Origin: Acidimicrobiales bacterium | GTDB taxonomy: Bacteria; Actinomycetota; Acidimicrobiia; Acidimicrobiales; Aldehydirespiratoraceae | Length of the DNA: 64,000 nt | Assembly (NCBI GenBank): GCA_029263215.1 | Contig: JAJCXY010000126.1 | Location: 1-64,000 of the forward strand | Direction of reading: 5' to 3' | The notes under the pieces: generated by a model | Seen by the model: the letters and a program-made list of their open reading frames with translations, nothing else | Told to the model about the DNA's origin: nothing | Database searches by the model: none | Translations under genes and position numbers: made by a program | In this document: in pieces, positions 25,640-35,123 of the stretch | How the letters are laid out: the number at the start of each line of letters is the position of its first letter | Position numbering within the stretch: position 1 is the stretch's first letter

Positions 25640-28453
25640 TCAGCCGTCGAGGGTGCGCTCGAGTTCGCGCTCCTCGTAGGTCTCGATCATGTCGCCTTCC
25701 TTGAGGTCCTGGAAGTCGGACAGGCCGATACCGCATTCGTAGCCGGCAGCCACCTCGCGGGCGTCTTCCTTGAACCGCCTCAGCGAGCTGACCTCACCCT
25801 TCCAGATGATCGTGCCCTCACGCAGAAAGCGCACCTTCGAACCTCGCTTGATGGCGCCGTTCTGCACCAGGCAACCTGCGATTGCACCGATCCTCGGCAC
25901 GCGGAAGATCTCGCGGACCTCGGCATCGCCGGTGACCACTTCCTCGAACTTCGGAGCGAGCATGCCGACCATCGCGGCCTCGATGTCCTCGAGCAGCTTG
26001 TAGATGATCTCGTAGGTGCGGATCTCGACGTCTTCCTCGTCGGCGAGTTCGCGCGCCTTGCGATCGGGGCGAACATTGAATCCGATCAAGGTGGCGTTGG
26101 AAGCTCCGGCCAGTTGGATGTCATTTTCGGTGATGCCACCGACTCCACGATGGACGAAACCGATCTTGACCTCGTCGCGTTCGAGCTTGCGCAGACTCTC
26201 GGTGACGGCTTCGAGCGAACCGTTGACGTCGGCCTTGACCACCATGTTGAGGGTGGCAGCCTCCCCGCGCTGGATCTGCTCGAAGATGTCTTCGAGCTTG
26301 GCGCCACCAGACAAGGCATGAGCCTCGCGGCCGAGGCTCGACTGACGCTGCCAATGCTCACGCGTATCAGCCACACGACTGGCGACCTTCTCAGTGGGGG
26401 CGACCACGAACTCGTCGCCGGCCCTCGCAACATCGGAAAGGCCGAGCACCTGAACCGGCGTGGACGGACCTGCTTCCTTGACGTTTTCACCCTGGTCGTT
26501 GATGAGGGCGCGAACGCGGCCCCATGCCGCGCCGGCAACCATCGGATCGCCCACCTTGAGGGTTCCGCTCTGGACCAGCACCGTGGCCACCGGACCACGA
26601 CCGATGTCGAGGTTGGCTTCGAGCACCACGCCGGCCGCCCGGCCTTCAGCGCTGCCGCGGAGGTCCTCGACTTCGGCGACGAGCAGGAGCTGATCGAGCA
26701 GGTCGTCGATGCCCACATTTTGCAGGGCGGAGATCTCCGCGAAGATCGTTTCGCCTCCCCACGCCTCGGGAACGAGGCCGTGCTCGGCCACACCGGCGAT
26801 CGCCTTTTGCACATCGGCGTTTTCGCGGTCGATTTTGTTGACCGCCACCACGATGGGCACTTCAGCCGCTTTCGCGTGGTTGATGGCCTCGATGGTCTGG
26901 GGCATCACGCCATCGTCGGCGGCCACCATCAACACGACGATGTCGGTGGAGGTGGCGCCGCGTGAACGCATAGCGGTGAACGCCTCATGGCCCGGAGTGT
27001 CGATGAAGGTGATGCTGTTTCCGTCGCGCTCGACCTGGTAGGCGCCGATGTGCTGGGTGATGCCACCGGCTTCGCCCTCCACGACGTTGGCGTCGCGGAT
27101 TCGGTCGAGAAGTAGGGTCTTGCCGTGGTCGACGTGGCCCATCACGGTGATCACCGGTGGACGATGGGGCGCCTCGGCGCCTGACTCGGCATCGACATTG
27201 AGGAGCTTCTGGAGCTCTACTTCCTGCTCTTCACCCGGGTCGACGAGGCGGATCTCTGCCCCGACTTCAGCGGCGAACAACTCGAGCATGTCGTCGGAGA
27301 GAGACTGGGTGGCGGTGACCATCTCGCCCGCTTGCATGAGGAAGCGCACGACATCGGCAGCGGTGCGGTTGAGCTTGGGGCCGAGATCGAGGGCGGTGGA
27401 GGCCCGTTCGACCACCACTTCTCCCTCGGGGACCGGAGCATCCTCTGGCGTGTATGAGGGCGCGTCCATCGGCTGGAGCTCTTCGCGGCTACGACGACGA
27501 CGACCCTTTCGGCGCGGCGGGCGTCCGCCGGGGCCACCCCGGCCTCCGCCGGGACCACCACGACCGGGAGGCCCACCACGACCGGCAGGCGGTGCACCTG
27601 CGCCGGGCACGGACTCACGGGGGCCACCGGGGCGGCGACCACCGGGCATGGGTCCACGAGATGGAGTGCTCGGACCACCGGAACGGCCGGGGGCCGAAGG
27701 GCGCGCGCCTCTTCCGCCCGGAGGGGGCGGGATGGCACGACCGCTGGTGGAGCGGGGAGGAGGAGGAATCGGCTTGCCCGACCCTGACGTGGGGCTGGCT
27801 CCGGCACGCTTCGCCGGATCGACCGCAACCTTCTTGACAACCTTCTTGACGACCTTCTTGACGACCTTCTTGACAGCCGGGGCAGCTGCCACAGGGGGCG
27901 GGGTCTCCTCGGCGATGGGGGCGCGCTTCGGTGGAGCCGCACTTCCACTCGAACTGATGACGCGCTTCGGCGCGCTGGAAGACTCCGCCGGCGCTTCTTC
28001 CTCTACCGGAGCCTCTACAACCGGGGGCTCTTCCACAGCAGGGGGAGCCTCGACCACTTCAGGAGCCGGCGTCTCGACCTCGGAGATGATTTCGGGCTGG
28101 GGCGGGGTGGCTTGCTCGCCAGAGGTGTCGTAGTCGGCGTCGGACTTGGTGGATTTCTTCGCCACCTTCTTGGCCGACTTCTTCGCCACCTTCTTGGCCG
28201 ACTTCTTCGCCACCTTCTTCGTCGACTTCTTGGCCGCCTTCTTGGCGGTCTTCTTGGCCGGCTCGGGCGGCTGCTCGTCGCGGGTCAGGCCCTCGCGCTC
28301 GGCCTTACGACGGACACGATCGGCCTGGGCATCGACAATGCTCGACGAATGGCTCTTGACACCGATCCCGAGCGCGTCGGCGAGGTCGAGGGTCTCCTTG
28401 TTGGTGAGTCCCAACTCGCGAGCGAGTTCGTAGACGCGAATATTGGATGGCAC
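25640..28453 (-). CDS. infB: Translation initiation factor IF-2
   Basis: GTPase that brings initiator fMet-tRNA to the 30S subunit; 937 residues. Residues 1-55 form the IF2_N domain ([19 protein letters not shown]). Residues about 60-340 are a low-complexity linker: lysine/alanine repeats, then Pro/Glu- and Gly/Pro/Arg-rich stretches. The G domain starts near residue 438 with GHVDHGKT, followed by DTPGHEAF and NKID. Beta-barrel and fMet-tRNA domains complete it. The start is GTG. It belongs to the rimP-nusA-ylxR-infB-DUF503-rbfA-truB operon. Confidence 0.96.
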   Translation of the reverse strand: MPSNIRVYELARELGLTNKETLDLADALGIGVKSHSSSIVDAQADRVRRKAEREGLTRDEQPPEPAKKTAKKAAKKSTKKVAKKSAKKVAKKSAKKVAKKSTKSDADYDTSGEQATPPQPEIISEVETPAPEVVEAPPAVEEPPVVEAPVEEEAPAESSSAPKRVISSSGSAAPPKRAPIAEETPPPVAAAPAVKKVVKKVVKKVVKKVAVDPAKRAGASPTSGSGKPIPPPPRSTSGRAIPPPPGGRGARPSAPGRSGGPSTPSRGPMPGGRRPGGPRESVPGAGAPPAGRGGPPGRGGPGGGRGGPGGRPPRRKGRRRRSREELQPMDAPSYTPEDAPVPEGEVVVERASTALDLGPKLNRTAADVVRFLMQAGEMVTATQSLSDDMLELFAAEVGAEIRLVDPGEEQEVELQKLLNVDAESGAEAPHRPPVITVMGHVDHGKTLLLDRIRDANVVEGEAGGITQHIGAYQVERDGNSITFIDTPGHEAFTAMRSRGATSTDIVVLMVAADDGVMPQTIEAINHAKAAEVPIVVAVNKIDRENADVQKAIAGVAEHGLVPEAWGGETIFAEISALQNVGIDDLLDQLLLVAEVEDLRGSAEGRAAGVVLEANLDIGRGPVATVLVQSGTLKVGDPMVAGAAWGRVRALINDQGENVKEAGPSTPVQVLGLSDVARAGDEFVVAPTEKVASRVADTREHWQRQSSLGREAHALSGGAKLEDIFEQIQRGEAATLNMVVKADVNGSLEAVTESLRKLERDEVKIGFVHRGVGGITENDIQLAGASNATLIGFNVRPDRKARELADEEDVEIRTYEIIYKLLEDIEAAMVGMLAPKFEEVVTGDAEVREIFRVPRIGAIAGCLVQNGAIKRGSKVRFLREGTIIWKGEVSSLRRFKEDAREVAAGYECGIGLSDFQDLKEGDMIETYEERELERTLDG
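27831..27878 (-). repeat. 12-nt tandem repeat in infB (four units, KKVV)
   Basis: Four 12-base units (TTCTTGACGACC on the plus strand, with 0-2 differences) encode KKVV repeats in the IF-2 linker. Confidence 0.8.
28155..28226 (-). repeat. 24-nt tandem repeat in infB (three units, VAKKSAKK)
   Basis: Two identical and one slightly changed 24-base unit encode [12 protein letters not shown] repeats in the IF-2 N-terminal linker. Looser 12-base lysine-pair repeats continue to about 28260. Confidence 0.85.
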
Positions 28454-28546
28454 GTTGAGGCGTTAGCCCTTCTGGTTGAGCGACGCCGGGGCGTCAGACA
28501 ACCGCTCACTACTGTCCGACGGGCGAAGATCGCACCGTCAGCGGCT

Positions 28547-28813
28547 TCAGCAGCCCCCGTGTGGACACGCGGGAGGCTCCATCGGCCACGAACAAAGAAG
28601 CCTAGCGACCGCAGAAGCGATCACCTCGACTCGAAGAGCCCGCCCGAACGCTCGGCGATCCCCCGCCAACCGCACACAAGCGATCGAGGGACCCACCCAC
28701 GCCCCCCGTCCGGCTCCGGGACCGACGACGAGGTCTCCATCATCGGACCGGACCCGAACCAAATCGTTCTGCTCAAGGCCCTGTCGACATGCGATACACG
28801 TACGGATGGGCAC
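28547..28813 (-). CDS. ylxR: YlxR (DUF448) family RNA-binding protein
   Basis: 88 residues, with the family signature PIRTCIACRQ at the N-terminus and GRGAWVGPSIACVRLA in the middle. YlxR proteins bind RNA, and in some bacteria modulate RNase P. The position between nusA and infB is the standard one. The GTG at 28813 starts nine bases after the nusA stop. Confidence 0.9.
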   Translation of the reverse strand: MPIRTCIACRQGLEQNDLVRVRSDDGDLVVGPGAGRGAWVGPSIACVRLAGDRRAFGRALRVEVIASAVARLLCSWPMEPPACPHGGC

Positions 28814-28821
28814 CTGCTCAG

Positions 28822-30120
28822 CTACTCCTCTTCGTTGCCATCTTCGCTGGTTTCGGCCTCATCGTCACTGGCTTCAGCCTCGGCATCGCCGGTCTCGGCG
28901 TCGTCCTCGGATTCATCGTCGCCGGATGGGGTGTCGGCACCTGCTTCAGGCTCGTCGGAAGCCTCGACGGCAGGCTTGGCCTCACCCTCGTGCTCGGTGG
29001 CATCCGACTCGCCGGGCTCGCCTCCCTGTTCCCATTCATCAGCGGAGATCGGATCGCTCCCGTCGGCCGGTTGCCACATCTGGGCACCCGTGTCGGGATC
29101 GACGATCCACTCACCGTCGGCCCACTCCACATCGCCATAGGCCTGCTCCTCGGCGAATTGGGTCTCGGACTTGATGTTGATACCCCAACCCGTGAGTCGG
29201 GAGGCGAGGCGGGCATTCTGGCCCTCCTTGCCAATCGCCAGCGAGAGCTGGTAGTCGGGCACGATCACATCGCAGTCGCCGGTGAGTTCGTCGGGGCGAA
29301 CCTGGGTGACCTTTGCCGGAGACAGAGCCTTGGTGACGAACTCCTCGAGATCTTCGTTGAATGGAACGATGTCGATCTTCTCACCACGAAGCTCGGTGAC
29401 CACCTGACGCACACGCGCTCCACGAGCACCGACACAGGCACCCACGGGATCGACGTTGTTGTCGTTGGACCAAACCGCGATCTTGGTGCGATGGCCTGGT
29501 TCGCGAGCACACGCCTTGATTTCGACAACACCGTCGGCGATCTCCGGTACCTCGAGCTCGAAAAGGCGCTTCACCAGACCCGGATGGGTGCGACTCACCA
29601 CGATCTGGGGGCCCTTGGCGGTCTTGCGAACCTCCACGATGTAGGCCTTGATGCGGGCGTTGGAATCGGGGCGCTCAAAGGGCACCTGCTCGGCTTGGGG
29701 AAGCAGGGCCTCCACTCGACCGAGGTCGAGCAGGGTGTAGCGGGCATCGGTCTGCTGGATCATTCCGGTGACGATGTCGCCCTCGCGACCGGCGTACTCC
29801 TCGTACTTGAGCTCGCGCTCGGCCTCACGGATGCGTTGGGTCATCACCTGGCGTGCGGTCTGGGCCGCGATTCGCCCGAAGTTGTCGGGCGTGACCTCGA
29901 AGTCGTCGCCCACAGGCTCGCCGTCTTCATCCAGGTCCTGGGCGAATACGCGGAACTCCATCGTGTCGGGATCGATGGTGACCCACGCGTACTCGTGAGC
30001 GTCGGGCATCCGCTTGTAGGCGGACTCGAGGGCATCGGCGAGGGCCGCGAACAGGGCATCGACCGAGATGCCTCGCTCAGCAGCGAGCGCCTGCAGTGCT
30101 TCCAGCATTTCCTGGTTCAT
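28822..30120 (-). CDS. nusA: Transcription termination/antitermination factor NusA
   Basis: Binds RNA polymerase and nascent RNA to control pausing and termination; 432 residues. The N-terminal RNAP-binding domain is at about 1-130, S1 at 130-200, and two KH domains at 200-345 (VGACVGARGARVRQV and LAIGKEGQNARLASRLTGW). The last ~100 residues are a strongly acidic, low-complexity tail rich in Glu, Asp and Ser. AAGGAGG lies upstream of the ATG. The start overlaps the rimP stop by four bases. Confidence 0.95.
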   Translation of the reverse strand: MNQEMLEALQALAAERGISVDALFAALADALESAYKRMPDAHEYAWVTIDPDTMEFRVFAQDLDEDGEPVGDDFEVTPDNFGRIAAQTARQVMTQRIREAERELKYEEYAGREGDIVTGMIQQTDARYTLLDLGRVEALLPQAEQVPFERPDSNARIKAYIVEVRKTAKGPQIVVSRTHPGLVKRLFELEVPEIADGVVEIKACAREPGHRTKIAVWSNDNNVDPVGACVGARGARVRQVVTELRGEKIDIVPFNEDLEEFVTKALSPAKVTQVRPDELTGDCDVIVPDYQLSLAIGKEGQNARLASRLTGWGINIKSETQFAEEQAYGDVEWADGEWIVDPDTGAQMWQPADGSDPISADEWEQGGEPGESDATEHEGEAKPAVEASDEPEAGADTPSGDDESEDDAETGDAEAEASDDEAETSEDGNEEE

Positions 30121-30626
30121 GACGGTGTGGCCTCCTTCTTGGGGCGATTCTTCGATGAGTTCTTGCCGCCCGGCTTGGGCGTGGGGCCCCACTCGAACAC
30201 AGTGGTGGCTTTGGAGATCTGGTCGTAGCTGAAGCGTCGGGTGGATCCGTCGGTAGTCAGCTCGAAACCGTCGGAGTCGACCGAACCGACCGTGCCTCTG
30301 AACCGTCTGTTGCCGTCGACCTCTTCGAGGGTCTTGAGCTTCACCAACTCGCCGTCGGCGCGCTGATAGTGATCGACGGTGCGTAGCGGCCTCTCGAGGC
30401 CCGGGCTCGAGACTTCGAGGGTGTAGCGGCCGGGAATGGGGTCCGCCTCGTCGAGGATGCGACCTGCGGCTCGACTGATTGTCCTGATGGTGGTGATGTC
30501 GACGCCACCTTCGACGTCGATGAGGATCCGCAACAGTCCGCCGTTGAACTCGATGTCGTAGATTTCCGCGCCGGAGTCGGTCACCACAGAGCCGACGAGC
30601 TCGCGTACACGATCGATGATCGCCAT
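30117..30626 (-). CDS. rimP: Ribosome maturation factor RimP
   Basis: Helps assemble the 30S subunit; 169 residues. Family features are VTDSGAEIYDIEFNGGLLRILID in the first domain and YTLEVSSPGLERPL at the junction, then a basic C-terminus. It heads the nusA-infB operon with a strong Shine-Dalgarno (GAGGAGG, eight bases before the ATG). Confidence 0.94.
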   Translation of the reverse strand: MAIIDRVRELVGSVVTDSGAEIYDIEFNGGLLRILIDVEGGVDITTIRTISRAAGRILDEADPIPGRYTLEVSSPGLERPLRTVDHYQRADGELVKLKTLEEVDGNRRFRGTVGSVDSDGFELTTDGSTRRFSYDQISKATTVFEWGPTPKPGGKNSSKNRPKKEATPS

Positions 30627-30689
30627 CTCGTCACCTCCTCATGGTGAGCTGCTGCTGTCAAGGGAACCATCCGACCCCCGAATCTAGAA

Positions 30690-30712
30690 AGGCGTGGCCT
30701 AGGGCCACGCCT
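30690..30712 (-). terminator. Hairpin terminator between the ispG-side transcript and rimP
   Basis: A perfect 10-bp stem (AGGCGTGGCC / GGCCACGCCT) with a 3-base loop, followed on the minus strand by TTCTAGATT. It lies just after the end of the gene at 30750 and before rimP, so it probably ends the upstream transcript. Confidence 0.6.
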
Positions 30713-30749
30713 CATCCGTCACCGGGTTCGAACGTCAGGCGCCAGCCTA

Positions 30750-31166
30750 TCAGCTGGCCGCCTCGGTAACGGCGGCGACAAAGCGCTTGTGGACTCGAGT
30801 GAGTTCCACCTTTCTGCGTTCCTCGTCGATGTCGATTCCGGGCAGATAGGCGTTGAGCCCAACTGTGGCCACCACCCACAGCGCACCCGAGAGGAGGGCG
30901 ATCACGATCCCCAGCGGAAGCAGCACCGGGAAGCGAGCGAGTGCGAGCCCGATCACCACACAGGCGATCCCTCCCCGCATCGCGGAACGCTGGTAGCGGC
31001 GGAAGTACTGCACTCGATCGAACTCGGCCTGGGTGAGCGGCACCAGAATCGCACGCGCTTTGGGTCCGGCTTTGGTGTAGCCGTCGGCCCGATGCCCGCT
31101 CTTCGCCGACACCGGCGGGAACGATCGGCTGCGAGCCATGTCGAGGTCGGCGACGATACGGGCCAC
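30750..31166 (-). CDS. Small two-helix membrane protein of unknown function
   Basis: 138 residues from the GTG at 31166, or 129 from an ATG at 31139. The N-terminal third is basic and cytoplasmic. Two transmembrane helices lie near residues 65-85 and 87-107, and a charged tail (DIDEERRKVELTRVHKRF) follows. It starts 14 bases after ispG, so it is in that operon. I do not recognise the family. Confidence 0.65.
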   Translation of the reverse strand: MARIVADLDMARSRSFPPVSAKSGHRADGYTKAGPKARAILVPLTQAEFDRVQYFRRYQRSAMRGGIACVVIGLALARFPVLLPLGIVIALLSGALWVVATVGLNAYLPGIDIDEERRKVELTRVHKRFVAAVTEAAS

Positions 31167-31180
31167 GCAGATCTCGACCG

Positions 31181-32413
31181 TCAGTTGGCCGAGCGGCGGA
31201 TCTCGGCGATGACGGCCTCGCTGGCATTGGCGTCGTCGCCCCTCACGTCGAGGTTGCGATCGCGGTCTTCGTCGGCGGCTCGCTTGGCTGCGTCCTTGGT
31301 GGCCACCGCTCGATCGAGGGCCGCCTCCGCGCCATGCTCGTGGATGAACTCAGCCCATTCGATCAGGGTGTCGACCATCTCGTCTTCGGGCACCACCATG
31401 ACGTTTTGGCCCTTCACGAACAGGTGGCCCCGCTTGTTGCCGGCCGCGATGCCGAGGTCGGCGTCGCGCGCTTCGCCCGGACCGTTGACCACGCAACCCA
31501 TCACCGCCACCTGGAGCGGGATCTTTCGTTCGCCGAAAGCCGTCATCGCATCCTGGGCGATGGTGAACACATCGACCTCGGCACGACCACAGCTGGGGCA
31601 GGCGATGAGGTCGACGTTCTTGCGTTCTCTCAGTCCGAGAGTCTCCAGCAGCTGGCGCCCTGCCCTCGCCTCTTCCACCGGATCGGCGGTGAGCGAGTAG
31701 CGGATCGTGTCGCCGATGCCCTCGGCGAGAAGGGTGGCCATGCCGGCGGTGGCCTTGAGCGTGCCGATGGGGGGCGGGCCCGCCTCGGTGACACCGAGAT
31801 GGAGGGGGTGATCGGTGACCTCGGCCAGCTGGCGATAGGCCTCAATCATCAAGGGAACACTCGATGCCTTCACCGAGATCTTGATCAGGTCGAACCCTAC
31901 GTCGTCGAAGTAGGCGATCTCCTGAAGCGCCGACTCCACCATTGCCTCGGGGGTGACCTTGTCGCCGTACTTCTTGTAGAGGTCGGGGTGGAGAGATCCG
32001 CCGTTGACGCCAATGCGGATGGGCACGTTGCGATCCTTGGCCTCGCGAGCCACCAGCTTGATGTGTTCGGGATTGCGGATGTTGCCGGGATTGAGGCGGA
32101 GGCAGTGCACTCCTGCCTCGAGCGCTTCGAGGGCTCGGCGATACTGGTGGTGGATGTCGGCCACGATCGGCACCGGAGACCGGGGCACGATCCGAGCGAG
32201 TCCCTCGGCTGCCTCCGGTTCGTTGCACGTGCAACGGACTATGTCGGCACCCGCCGCGGCGAGGGCATAGATCTGCTGGAGGGTGGCCTCGTGGTCGGCG
32301 GTCTTGGTGACGGTCATCGACTGGACCGTGATGGGCGCTCCCCCACCCACGGCCACGTCGCCCACCATCACCTGACGTGTCTCGCGACGAGGAAAACTCT
32401 GGGTGAACTCCAC
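31181..32413 (-). CDS. ispG: 4-hydroxy-3-methylbut-2-enyl diphosphate synthase IspG (GcpE)
   Basis: [4Fe-4S] enzyme of the MEP isoprenoid pathway, 410 residues. The TIM-barrel opening ITVQSMTVTKTADHEATLQQI and the core DIHHQYRRALEALEAGVHCLRLNPGNI are diagnostic. The cluster cysteines are in ACPSCGR (CxxC) and MGCVVNGPGEA. The GTG start is six bases after TAGATT. Dxr of the same pathway is encoded 1.5 kb upstream. Confidence 0.95.
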   Translation of the reverse strand: MEFTQSFPRRETRQVMVGDVAVGGGAPITVQSMTVTKTADHEATLQQIYALAAAGADIVRCTCNEPEAAEGLARIVPRSPVPIVADIHHQYRRALEALEAGVHCLRLNPGNIRNPEHIKLVAREAKDRNVPIRIGVNGGSLHPDLYKKYGDKVTPEAMVESALQEIAYFDDVGFDLIKISVKASSVPLMIEAYRQLAEVTDHPLHLGVTEAGPPPIGTLKATAGMATLLAEGIGDTIRYSLTADPVEEARAGRQLLETLGLRERKNVDLIACPSCGRAEVDVFTIAQDAMTAFGERKIPLQVAVMGCVVNGPGEARDADLGIAAGNKRGHLFVKGQNVMVVPEDEMVDTLIEWAEFIHEHGAEAALDRAVATKDAAKRAADEDRDRNLDVRGDDANASEAVIAEIRRSAN

Positions 32414-32419
32414 GAAGCG

Positions 32420-32425
32420 AATCTA
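32420..32425 (-). promoter_or_regulatory. Leaderless-type -10 (TAGATT) of ispG
   Basis: TAGATT on the minus strand, six bases (CGCTTC) before the GTG at 32413, with no Shine-Dalgarno. Confidence 0.55.
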
Positions 32426-32457
32426 CCGGCCCGGCCCAACCGAACTGGTGCAAACGG

Positions 32458-33906
32458 TCAGCCCAGATCGATGGGATCGACGATGTCGCGGAACAGGGCA
32501 AACATGCCGATCACCATCAGCGCCGCGAACACGGTGTAGGTGAGGGGCAACAATTTGGCATAGTCGACCTCGTGGCGGCGGCCACCGATGGAACGGACAC
32601 GTTCATAGATCGCCACTGCCACATGGCCGCCATCGAGGGGCGGAAGCGGCACCAGGTTGAACACACCGACAAATATGTTGAGGGCCGCCAGGAAGAACAA
32701 GAGCCCTTCCGCATCGAAACTCGCTCCGGCCCGCGCCGCTCCATAGATCGACAGGATTCGGTCCTCGTCGGGGTTGCGGATATCGAGCGCTCGGCTGGCC
32801 AGCTCCCGATCCTCGGCCACTCCCGTCTGCTCGGTGATATCGGGCGACACGTCGACGGTGTCGGTGAAGAAGTTCGAGAGGGTGCCGGGGGTGAAGAAAC
32901 GAACCAGACCCGTGGTGGCCTGCTGGGTGAGGTCGCCGAACTCGGTGACGGCCCGTCGCGCGCCGTCGAACACGCCGAGGGTCTCACGGGCGGGCTCCTG
33001 GCTCACACCGAAGAAACCGGTGGTAGCCACCTCGCTGCCGGCGAGTGTGTTGACCACCACCCCATCGATCACACGCGGGGTCAACTCGCGAGCGGGGTCG
33101 ACGATTACCGAAAGTTCCTCCCCGAGTCGATGCTCGGCGACCGCCACGAAGTCGTCCCACGAGAAAACCTCGATGCCCTCGACCGCAAGGATCCGATCGC
33201 GGGGAATGAGGCCCTCGATGCCGTCGGCCCCTTCAGGGGTGAGCCGGGCGCCGAGGATGACAGACTCGGTGAATAGGTCACCGTCACGCTCCCACACCAC
33301 CTCTACGAGTTGGCCTCCACGCTCCACCACGATGTCGCCGAACTGGATGAAGTCGACTACCTCGACACCATCGAGAGAGACGATTTCGTCGCCCACTTCT
33401 AGGTCGAGAGCAGCGGCCGCGCTCGCGTCGGAGACAGACCCGATGGCCCAACTGCCATCGTCGCGACCAACTCCATAGGCGGTGACCAGGATGAATATCA
33501 AGATGATGGCCATCATGAAGTGCATCGCCGAACCGGCAGACACGACGAGTAGGCGGCGGGGGAACGACTTCACGCGATAGGCGCGGTCCTCGTCGCCCTC
33601 CTCTACATCGTCGAGATTGTTCATCCCGATGATCCGCACATAGGCACCGGCAGGAATGCCCTTCACCCCGTATTCGGTTTCGCCCTTCCGAAACGACCAG
33701 AGCCTCGGCCCGAATCCGATGAAGAATTCGGTGACCTTCATGCCGGTCCATTTGGCGGTGAGATAGTGGCCGAGTTCGTGCATGAAGATCATGAAGATGA
33801 TCGCCACCACCACGATCGCCCAGCTCCAACCGGCCAGCGCACCGAGAGCCACGATCGCACCGATCAGCAGGGCCAACCCGGTGAAATCGTTCTTGGTCTC
33901 GTTCAT
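32458..33906 (-). CDS. Site-2 protease, M50 family (RseP/Rip1-like)
   Basis: Intramembrane zinc protease, usually cleaving membrane-bound anti-sigma factors; 482 residues. The zinc motif HELGH (residues 43-47) is in the first membrane segment, and the third ligand is in LVPLPPLDGGHVAVA near the C-terminus. A PDZ-like region lies between, at about 150-300, with an extra acidic insertion. It overlaps the dxr stop by four bases. The dxr-S2P-ispG order is conserved in actinobacteria. Confidence 0.92.
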   Translation of the reverse strand: MNETKNDFTGLALLIGAIVALGALAGWSWAIVVVAIIFMIFMHELGHYLTAKWTGMKVTEFFIGFGPRLWSFRKGETEYGVKGIPAGAYVRIIGMNNLDDVEEGDEDRAYRVKSFPRRLLVVSAGSAMHFMMAIILIFILVTAYGVGRDDGSWAIGSVSDASAAAALDLEVGDEIVSLDGVEVVDFIQFGDIVVERGGQLVEVVWERDGDLFTESVILGARLTPEGADGIEGLIPRDRILAVEGIEVFSWDDFVAVAEHRLGEELSVIVDPARELTPRVIDGVVVNTLAGSEVATTGFFGVSQEPARETLGVFDGARRAVTEFGDLTQQATTGLVRFFTPGTLSNFFTDTVDVSPDITEQTGVAEDRELASRALDIRNPDEDRILSIYGAARAGASFDAEGLLFFLAALNIFVGVFNLVPLPPLDGGHVAVAIYERVRSIGGRRHEVDYAKLLPLTYTVFAALMVIGMFALFRDIVDPIDLG

Positions 33907-35081
33907 GCGTGAACCTTCCTGGTGATCATGTCTGAAGCCACGGCGCGAGCCCGTCGATCGATGTCCAAAACCGCTTCCACATCGCTTGCCGCGGTGCCCG
34001 GCCAATCCTGCAGCACGGCCTCGAGCACAACGGAGATGTCGACCCAGCGGATCTCGCCCTTGAGAAATGCCTCGACGGCAACCTCGTTGGCAGCACTGAG
34101 CCAGGCCGGCGCAGTCTCACCGGCCCGCCCGGCCTCATAGGCAAGACCCAGGCACGGGAAGGCCTCGAGATCCGGGCGTTGGAAGTCGAGTCGGGTGAGT
34201 TCTGACCAGTCGATCGCGCCATAGGGCACTTCCAATCGGTCGGGAAAGGCCAATGCGTAGCCGATACACAAACGCATGTCGGGCATCGACAGCTGGGCCA
34301 CGGTGGCGCCGTCGGTGAACGTGACCATGGAGTGGACCACCGACTGGGGGTGAACCGCCACGTCGATATCGTCGAATCCGATCCCGAACAACTCATGAGC
34401 TTCGATCACCTCGAGGCCCTTGTTCATGAGGGTGGACGAATCGATGGTGATCTTCGGTCCCATCGACCAGGTTGGGTGGGCGAGAGCATCGTCGATACCG
34501 ACGGATTCGAGATCGTTACGGGTGCGGCCTCTGAAGGGGCCGCCGCTGGCAGTGAGCACGACCTTTTCAACCCGATCGGCCGGACCGATCTTCCCGCCGA
34601 TCTCATTGGACCTCAGGCATTGGTGGATCGCGCAGTGCTCGCTGTCGACCGGGATGAGTTCGGCCCCCGGGGTCGTCCAGGCCCGTTGCACCACAGGCCC
34701 CGCCGCGATCAGCGACTCCTTGTTGGCCAGGCCGAGCCGTTTGCCGGCCTCGAGGGTGGCGAGGGTGACGGAGAGTCCGGCGAAGCCCACTACTCCGTTG
34801 ATGACGGTGTCGGCGGTGAGCGCAGCGTCGGCCAGGCCGCTGGTGCCGGTGAGCACCTCGACCCCTTCGGGCACCCTCGCGGCGACTTCAGCAGCGACCG
34901 ACTCATCACCCACGGCCACCACATCGGGGCGAAACTCCTTGGCTTGGGCGACGACGGCGTCGACCGAGGAACCGACTCCCAGAGCCGACACGCGATAGCG
35001 GTCGGCCGCGCCGCGGAGAATGTCGAGGGTTTGGGTTCCGATCGAACCCGACGAGCCGAGGACGGCTACAGCGGTGGTCAC
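33903..35081 (-). CDS. dxr: 1-deoxy-D-xylulose 5-phosphate reductoisomerase
   Basis: Second step of the MEP pathway, making 2-C-methyl-D-erythritol 4-phosphate with NADPH; 392 residues. The NADPH loop is VLGSSGSIGTQTLDIL. The metal and substrate loops are VDSEHCAIHQCL and SGGPFRGR. Further family blocks are HPTWSMGPKITIDSSTLMNKGLE (read in sections) and IDVAVHPQSVVHSMV. The GTG start is seven bases after TAGCGT. Confidence 0.95.
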   Translation of the reverse strand: MTTAVAVLGSSGSIGTQTLDILRGAADRYRVSALGVGSSVDAVVAQAKEFRPDVVAVGDESVAAEVAARVPEGVEVLTGTSGLADAALTADTVINGVVGFAGLSVTLATLEAGKRLGLANKESLIAAGPVVQRAWTTPGAELIPVDSEHCAIHQCLRSNEIGGKIGPADRVEKVVLTASGGPFRGRTRNDLESVGIDDALAHPTWSMGPKITIDSSTLMNKGLEVIEAHELFGIGFDDIDVAVHPQSVVHSMVTFTDGATVAQLSMPDMRLCIGYALAFPDRLEVPYGAIDWSELTRLDFQRPDLEAFPCLGLAYEAGRAGETAPAWLSAANEVAVEAFLKGEIRWVDISVVLEAVLQDWPGTAASDVEAVLDIDRRARAVASDMITRKVHA

Positions 35082-35088
35082 GACAACG

Positions 35089-35094
35089 ACGCTA
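35089..35094 (-). promoter_or_regulatory. Leaderless-type -10 (TAGCGT) of dxr
   Basis: TAGCGT on the minus strand, seven bases (CGTTGTC) before the GTG at 35081, in the 42-base gap after cdsA. Confidence 0.55.
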
Positions 35095-35123
35095 GGCGGT
35101 GAGGGGGCGACCGCCCACGCGGC

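Noticed and set aside
28112..30228. Two long plus-strand frames opposite infB, ylxR and nusA
   Set aside because: Low-complexity mirror images of the minus-strand repeats and acidic tails.
30718..30745. GGTTCGAA resembling a tRNA T-loop
   Set aside because: The flanking bases do not form a T-stem and no anticodon arm or acceptor pairing exists nearby.
31334..32539. 401-residue plus-strand frame opposite ispG
   Set aside because: Antisense of a complete ispG; no family resemblance.
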